Part shown: positions 59,483-64,000 of the stretch, one piece after another
How positions within the stretch are numbered: position 1 is the first letter of the stretch
Layout: each line of letters begins with the position of its first letter
DNA from: Brachybacterium sp042666875
GTDB taxonomy: Bacteria > Actinomycetota > Actinomycetes > Actinomycetales > Dermabacteraceae
Direction: 5' to 3'
Length of the DNA stretch: 64,000 nt
Assembly (NCBI RefSeq): GCF_042666875.1
Contig: NZ_JBHTCX010000012.1
Location: 186,001 to 250,000, forward strand
Program-made: the position numbers and the translations under genes
Notes under the pieces: model-generated
The model's database searches: none
The model's input: the letters and a program-made list of their open reading frames with translations, nothing else
What the model was told of the DNA's origin: nothing

Positions 59483-60505
59483 TCAGAGACCGGAGCCGGA
59501 CGAGTCCTGATCCGAGGAGGAGTCATCCTCGTCCAGCTGCGGATCCTCTGCGACCGAGGAACCGTCGGCGTCGGGCCGCCCATCGTCCGGGGCCGGCGCG
59601 TCGCCGTCTGTCCCGTCGTCCCCGTGGTCCTCGGCGATCCCGGCCAGGTAGTTCTCCACCTCGGCGGCGATGTCATCGGCCGTGGGGACCTCGGCTCCGG
59701 CGCCGGAGGTGATCATCCGGTCGAAGCGCTGCTCGAGCCCCTCGACCATCTCCTGCAGCTGTGGCGCCTGCTCGACCTGAGCGGCGACGGCCTCGCGCAC
59801 CGGCCCGGCCTGGGCCTCGAGCGCGTCGACCGGCACGTGCGGGCCCTTCTCCTGACCGATCGCCGTCAGCAGCGCGATCGCCGCGTCGGGGTAGGACATC
59901 TCGTGGAGGTACTGCGGCACGTGCACCACCAGACCGACCACCTCGTGACCGGCGTCGGCCAGACGCATCGTCAGCAGCGCGGTGAACGGCGCGCGCAGAC
60001 GGAAGGTGCCGGGCATGGTGCGGCGCACGGCGATGGACTGCGGGTTGCCCGCGAAGCGCGTCACCGGCAGCTCACGCGTGTGGGGGACAGGTGCCGGGAA
60101 GCCCTGCACCAGCAGGGTGCGCTCGATGCCGAGCTGATCGACGACGATGCGCAGCGCATTGGCCACACGCTCCCACTGGAAGGACGGCTCCGGGCCGGTG
60201 AGCAGGAAGAACGGCTCACCGTCGGGGTCGGTGACCTCGTGCAGCAGGATCTCGGGCTTCTCGTAGTCCGAGAAATGGTCCAGCTCCAGGGTGACCTCGG
60301 GGCGGCGACCGGCGTAGTCGTAGACCTGGTCCATGTCCAGACGGCCGACGACGCGGCTGGGCAGGGTGTTGAGCAGGTGATCGTCGACCAGGTCCTGGGC
60401 GTTACCGGCGTCGCTGAACGCGCCGAGGGTGACCAGGAGCGTGCGGGCGCGCAAGGAGCGCGAGTCGACGTGACGCTCATAGCTGAACAGTGTCGTCGGA
60501 TCCAT
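59483..60505 (-). CDS. PAC2-family protein
   Basis: A 340-residue PAC2 (proteasome assembly chaperone 2-like) protein: LFSYERHVDSRSLRARTLLV, FQWERVANALRIVVDQLGIE, LLVQGFPAPVPHTRELPVTR, and VPQYLHEMSYPDAAIALLTA. Such proteins are near-universal in actinobacteria and of unclear function. The last 60 residues are strongly acidic (Asp, Glu, Ser), probably disordered. The ATG at 60505 is preceded by GGAGG. It is convergent with the transglutaminase gene, 24 bp away. Confidence 0.9.
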   Translation of the reverse strand: MDPTTLFSYERHVDSRSLRARTLLVTLGAFSDAGNAQDLVDDHLLNTLPSRVVGRLDMDQVYDYAGRRPEVTLELDHFSDYEKPEILLHEVTDPDGEPFFLLTGPEPSFQWERVANALRIVVDQLGIERTLLVQGFPAPVPHTRELPVTRFAGNPQSIAVRRTMPGTFRLRAPFTALLTMRLADAGHEVVGLVVHVPQYLHEMSYPDAAIALLTAIGQEKGPHVPVDALEAQAGPVREAVAAQVEQAPQLQEMVEGLEQRFDRMITSGAGAEVPTADDIAAEVENYLAGIAEDHGDDGTDGDAPAPDDGRPDADGSSVAEDPQLDEDDSSSDQDSSGSGL

Positions 60506-60601
60506 CGTGACCTCCAGGCAACGGGCCGCCGGCTGGGCGGCAGGTGGTGACTGAAAGGACAACGACACGAGGCAGGGGAGTATTCCCCCCGAAGCCCCAT
60601 C

Positions 60602-61405
60602 TCAGGTGATGAGCGCCACTGTGTCCACTGCCAGTCGCAGCGCGAGGGCCCCGGTGACGATCAGGAACACGATCCGCACGAAACCGGAGCCGAACCTGAT
60701 CGCGAGTCGCGCACCGAGATAGCCGCCGAGCACGTTGGCGATGGCCATGACGGCGCCCAGGAGCCACCACACCTCGCTCTGGGTCCCGAACACCAGCAGG
60801 GCGCCGATGTTGGTGGTGAGGTTGGCGAGCTTGGCGTGCACGCTGGCCTCGAGGAAGCCGTACCCGAGGACGGCGACCATCAGGATGATGAAGAAGCTGC
60901 CGGTGCCGGGCCCGAGGATGCCGTCGTAGAGGCCGACGACGGCGCCGATGCCTCCGGATCGCAGGATGTGGGCGCGGCCGGTGTGCCGCGGATCGTGGAC
61001 CAGGCCCATCGCAGGTCGCAGCAGTGTGTACAGGCCGACGGCGATCAGGGCCACCAGGACGATGGGGGAGAGCCACGGTCGGGGGATGAAGGTGGCCAGC
61101 CCGGCACCGCCGGCACTGCCCAGCAGGGCGCACAGCACCAGCGGTATCGCGGTCACCGCGACCGGCGTGATACGGCGCACATAGGTCCACGAGGACACCG
61201 CGGTCCCGGCGGCGGAGGCGACCTTGTTGGTCCCCAGCACCGTCGCGGTCGAGGTGTCGGCCGGCAGCGCCGTCAGCAGCGCCGGCAGCTGGATCAGACC
61301 GCCCCCGCCGACCACGGCGTCCACCCAGCCCGCGAGGAAGGCGGCTCCGATCAGCAGCACCAGGGTCAGCGCGGAGAGCTGGAGCAGCTGATCGAGGAGA
61401 GGCAC
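60602..61405 (-). CDS. TSUP-family (TauE/SafE) anion transporter
   Basis: A 267-residue membrane protein with about eight helices. The first-helix motif LAGWVDAVVGGGGLIQLPAL and its second-half counterpart YDGILGPGTGSFFIILMVAV are the TauE/SafE duplication signature. LGTNKVASAAGTAVSS is also typical. It probably exports or imports sulfite, sulfonates or a similar organic anion. The GTG at 61405 is the most likely start. It is divergent from a HAD phosphatase gene 69 bp away. Confidence 0.92.
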   Translation of the reverse strand: MPLLDQLLQLSALTLVLLIGAAFLAGWVDAVVGGGGLIQLPALLTALPADTSTATVLGTNKVASAAGTAVSSWTYVRRITPVAVTAIPLVLCALLGSAGGAGLATFIPRPWLSPIVLVALIAVGLYTLLRPAMGLVHDPRHTGRAHILRSGGIGAVVGLYDGILGPGTGSFFIILMVAVLGYGFLEASVHAKLANLTTNIGALLVFGTQSEVWWLLGAVMAIANVLGGYLGARLAIRFGSGFVRIVFLIVTGALALRLAVDTVALIT

Positions 61406-61474
61406 GGCGCAAGTCAACACCGCGGTGGCCGGGACGACCAATCGGGACGTCGCGCAGGCTGTCACACTGCCGGT

Positions 61475-62095
61475 ATGCGAGCAGTGATCTGGGACCTCGG
61501 CGGGACGCTGGTGGACACGTATCCCGACGTCGATCGGGCCCTCGCCTCGGCGGTCCACTCCGAGGTCGACGACGCGGCGCTGCGCGAGGTCGCCCGGCTC
61601 ACCCGCGTCTCCAGCTCCCACGCCATCGCCACCCTCGCCGAGCGCCACGGAGTCTCCGAGCGGCGGCTGCGCGTGGCGTACGAGGCGACCAAGCAGCACT
61701 GGCTCAACCACCCTCCCGCGGTGATGGAGGGCGCCCCGGAGGTGATCGAGGCGGTTCGCCGCGCCGGGGGAATGAACCTGGTCGCCACCCACCGTGAACG
61801 CTCGAGCGCCCAGGCGCTCCTGGACGCGCTGGAGCTGCGGATCGACGACATGGTGTGCGCGCCGGACGGGTTCGAACGCAAGCCGGACCCTGCCATGATC
61901 CGGGAGCTGCTGAGCCGGCACGATCTCGACCCGGGGGAGTGCCTGGCCATCGGCGATCGACCCGCCGATGTCGAAGCCGCCGCGGCCGCCGGGGTCCGGA
62001 GCGTGCTGCTGGAGACTCCCGGCGTCCCGATGCCGGCGGGGAGCGCGCCACGCATCACCCGCGTGGACGAGCTGCCGGGGCTGCTCGGACTCTGA
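61475..62095 (+). CDS. HAD-family hydrolase
   Basis: A 206-residue phosphatase-like protein. Motif I is VIWDLGGTLVDTYP: the nucleophile Asp is present but the second Asp of DxDGT is Gly, as in YihX-type members. Motif II is in NLVATHRERSS (Thr), motif III Lys in FERKPDPAMI, and motif IV is AIGDRPADVEAAAAAGV. A small helical cap of about 65 residues lies after motif I. Substrate unknown. No ribosome site is evident before the ATG. Confidence 0.88.
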   Translation: MRAVIWDLGGTLVDTYPDVDRALASAVHSEVDDAALREVARLTRVSSSHAIATLAERHGVSERRLRVAYEATKQHWLNHPPAVMEGAPEVIEAVRRAGGMNLVATHRERSSAQALLDALELRIDDMVCAPDGFERKPDPAMIRELLSRHDLDPGECLAIGDRPADVEAAAAAGVRSVLLETPGVPMPAGSAPRITRVDELPGLLGL

Positions 62096-62124
62096 GCCCG
62101 GCCGTTCGACGGAGCGCGCGGGAT

Positions 62125-62148
62125 ATCCCCCGAGAGTTCGCGGGGGAT
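62125..62148 (+). terminator. Possible terminator after the HAD gene
   Basis: ATCCCCCG pairs with CGGGGGAT over 8 bp with an 8-nt loop, 29 bp past the stop. No T-run follows. A TAGATT further on (62207-62212) may be the -10 of the next gene. Confidence 0.5.
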
Positions 62149-62263
62149 CGCCGGATTTCTCGGCTGACCTGCCCGCGAGCTGTTCCCCCGCGGGTGCGGC
62201 GCGCCTAGATTGACGGCAGGCGCCGCGCCTTCAGCGGGGCGCACCCGCCGGAAGGACCAGCCC

Positions 62264-64000
62264 ATGCCGGGCCTCGCCACCGTCTGCCGTCTTCGTCGCG
62301 ATGCCGCGGTCACCGCGACGCTCACCGTGCTGCTCGCCGTGGCCGTGGTGTGCGCTGTCGCCGCGGCCGGTCTGATGGCCCGCCTGGCCGGCGCGTCGAC
62401 CGCTCTGCTCGACCAGGCCGACGCCCCGCACCTGGCGCAGATGCACGCCGGGGAGCTCGACGCCGGTGCGGTGGACGCTTTCGCGGCCGAGCGCCCGGAG
62501 GTCACGGCTCACCGGACGCAACTGCTGCTGGGTCTGGACGGCTCCCAGCTCAGCTTCGACGGCGTCGGCCAGGACAGCAGCATCCAGCAGAACTCCCTCA
62601 CGGTCCCGTCCGTCGAGAGCGACCTCATGCTCGATCTGGACGGGCAGGCCGTGACCGAGGTGCGACCGGGGACGATCTGGTTGCCGGTGATGTACCGGAT
62701 CGAGGACGGCCTGCGAACCGGTTCCGAGGTGACCATCACAGGGCCGGACGGCTTCGCCCGCGACCTCGAGGTCGCCGGCTTCTTCCGCGACTCCCTCATG
62801 AACACGCCTCTGGCGAGCTCCAAGCGGTTGCTGGTCAGCGAGCAGGATCTAGCCGAGATCGCCGACCGCACCGGCAGCACCGAGTACCTGATCAGCTTCT
62901 GGCTCCAGGATCCGCAGACGCAGGTCTCCGCCGTGCGCACCGCCTACCAGGTGGCGGATCTGCCGGAGGACGGGCCGATGGTGGACCGCCAGGCGTTCAT
63001 GCTGTTCGCCGTGCTCGGAGACGGCCTGGTGGCCGCCGCCGTGCTGGGCGCGGCCCTCGTGGTGCTGGCGATCGCGCTGATCTGTGTACGGCTGGCGCTG
63101 GCGACCGCGCTGGCGCGGGAGCGTCGCGAGATCGGGGTCCTGCGTGCCCTCGGGATCCGCCGCGCTGACCTGCGCCGCGCCTATCTGCTGCGCTACGGAA
63201 CGATCGCCCTGGCCGCGACGATCATCGGGCTGCTCGGAGGTATCCCGCTCGGTTCCGCGCTCGCCGCGGATCTCACGGCGTACTCGGGCCCCACCGGCGG
63301 GGCAGCGGTCCTGCTGGCACCCGTGGTCGCAGCGCTCGCGGTGCTGATCGTGGCACTCGCCGGTGTCTCCCTGATGCTGAGGCGCATCCGTCGGATCGAC
63401 CCCGTCGAGGTGCTGCGCGGAGCGGCGAGCGGCGCGGCAGGCCGGAGCGGGCCGAGGCGGGCACACGGTCTGTTCGGGCTGTTGAGCCTGCACAGTTCGC
63501 CCCTGCCCGTCCCGCTGCTGCTGGGACTGCGCACGCTCGTGCGGCGCGCCGGCTCGTCGTTCATGCTGCTGACGGTCTTTACGCTGTGCACCGTGCTGGC
63601 GGCGGCCCCGACCGGGGTGGCATCGACCCTCACGTCACCGGGGATCGTCACAGCGATGGGTATCGGTCGGTTCGACGTCCGGATCGACGTTCCGCTCGCC
63701 GGGGAGGTCGACTCCTCGGTGCACGAGCGTGCCCTCGCCGCCGTCGCCTCGGATCCCCGCATCGAGGAGTACGCGGCCAGAGTGAGCACCCGCCACCTGG
63801 TCGAGGTCGAGGACGGCCCTCCGCTCAATCTCCCCATCGAGTCCGGTGACCACACGGTCCTGCCCGTCCAGTATGCCGAAGGCCGCGCGCCGACGGCCGA
63901 CGAGGAGATCGCCCTCAGCCTGGTCGCGCTGGCCGAGACCGGCGCGAGCCTGGGCGACACGCTGACCGTGCGGACAGCGGCCGGGGCCCGGACGCTGCGG
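62264..64000 (+). CDS. FtsX-like ABC transporter permease (partial, runs past the window)
   Basis: The frame is open from the ATG at 62264 to the last base (579 codons) with no stop. The protein has an N-terminal helix (AVTATLTVLLAVAVVCAVAA), an extracytoplasmic domain of about 200 residues, then an FtsX domain with three helices (AVLGAALVVLAIALICVRLA, IALAATIIGLLGGIPLGSAL, VVAALAVLIVALAGVSLMLR), with ERREIGVLRALGIRR between and IDPVEVLRG after them. A second half begins with another helix (SFMLLTVFTLCTVLAAAP), the usual duplicated layout of LolE/MacB-like permeases. Its ATPase should lie just outside. GGAAGGA precedes the ATG. Confidence 0.9.
   Translation, partial: MPGLATVCRLRRDAAVTATLTVLLAVAVVCAVAAAGLMARLAGASTALLDQADAPHLAQMHAGELDAGAVDAFAAERPEVTAHRTQLLLGLDGSQLSFDGVGQDSSIQQNSLTVPSVESDLMLDLDGQAVTEVRPGTIWLPVMYRIEDGLRTGSEVTITGPDGFARDLEVAGFFRDSLMNTPLASSKRLLVSEQDLAEIADRTGSTEYLISFWLQDPQTQVSAVRTAYQVADLPEDGPMVDRQAFMLFAVLGDGLVAAAVLGAALVVLAIALICVRLALATALARERREIGVLRALGIRRADLRRAYLLRYGTIALAATIIGLLGGIPLGSALAADLTAYSGPTGGAAVLLAPVVAALAVLIVALAGVSLMLRRIRRIDPVEVLRGAASGAAGRSGPRRAHGLFGLLSLHSSPLPVPLLLGLRTLVRRAGSSFMLLTVFTLCTVLAAAPTGVASTLTSPGIVTAMGIGRFDVRIDVPLAGEVDSSVHERALAAVASDPRIEEYAARVSTRHLVEVEDGPPLNLPIESGDHTVLPVQYAEGRAPTADEEIALSLVALAETGASLGDTLTVRTAAGARTLR

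Noticed and set aside
62096..62263. Small gene between the HAD phosphatase and the FtsX permease
   Set aside because: Only a hairpin and a possible promoter are visible; no frame has both a start with ribosome site and plausible codon use.

Overview
The window is 64 kb of very GC-rich chromosomal DNA with strong G/C preference at third codon positions, many GTG starts and tightly overlapping (ATGA/GTGA) operons. The order uvrA-uvrC-rapZ-yvcK-whiA-gap-pgk-tpiA-secG, the xerD-parA-rluB-tyrA-cmk/der block, and the DUF881-sbp-DUF881-garA-ftsR-merR block are all typical of Actinomycetota. I infer a Micrococcales member, possibly Dermabacteraceae (Brachybacterium-like). That placement rests on gene order and protein style, not on any database search.

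Layout. 1-8.8 kb (+): end of uvrA, uvrC, the rapZ-yvcK-whiA trio, then lower glycolysis (gap, pgk, tpiA) and secG. 8.9-15.7 kb (-): the pentose phosphate set, read tkt, tal, zwf and then one gene that fuses the G6PDH assembly factor OpcA to 6-phosphogluconolactonase. 16-23.3 kb (+): cyoE (haem O synthase), xerD, an orphan parA, rluB, tyrA and a fused cytidylate kinase/Der GTPase; scpA and scpB, expected between parA and rluB, are absent. 23.4-25.6 kb: a repeat-rich TM2 protein, a small membrane protein, a Nudix hydrolase and a protein of unknown function. 25.7-29.0 kb: a sugar ABC importer without an ATPase. It ends on an array of 56-bp-period hairpin repeats that supply the stop codons of two convergent genes. 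29.1-39.9 kb: an acyltransferase, a two-component system, a stress-type SDR, purU, an MMPL exporter divergent from its likely MarR regulator across a 35-bp near-palindrome, and an old yellow enzyme divergent from a LysR regulator.

40.1-44.0 kb (+): a three-gene catabolic operon encoding a diaminobutyrate-type aminotransferase (EctB/DoeD-like), an ectoine-hydrolase-like M24 protein (DoeA-like) and an aldehyde dehydrogenase. It looks like part of an ectoine degradation route without the deacetylase. 44.1-47.5 kb: SDR plus XRE regulator, tRNA-Pro(GGG) and a methyltransferase. 47.5-51.6 kb: the conserved DUF881/sbp/GarA/FtsR/MerR cell-division and metabolism-control cluster. 51.8-53.7 kb: a second ParA and an RNA-type methyltransferase. 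53.7-58.5 kb (-): a sugar or polyol catabolic operon of two TIM-barrel isomerases and two Gfo/Idh/MocA dehydrogenases. 58.6-64 kb: transglutaminase, PAC2 protein, TSUP transporter, HAD phosphatase and an FtsX-type permease cut by the window end.

There is no phage, insertion sequence, CRISPR array or rRNA. Most of the window is core chromosome. The parts most worth a second look are the two gene fusions, the scpAB gap, the repeat array at 29.0-29.2 kb, the MarR operator and the ectoine-type operon.
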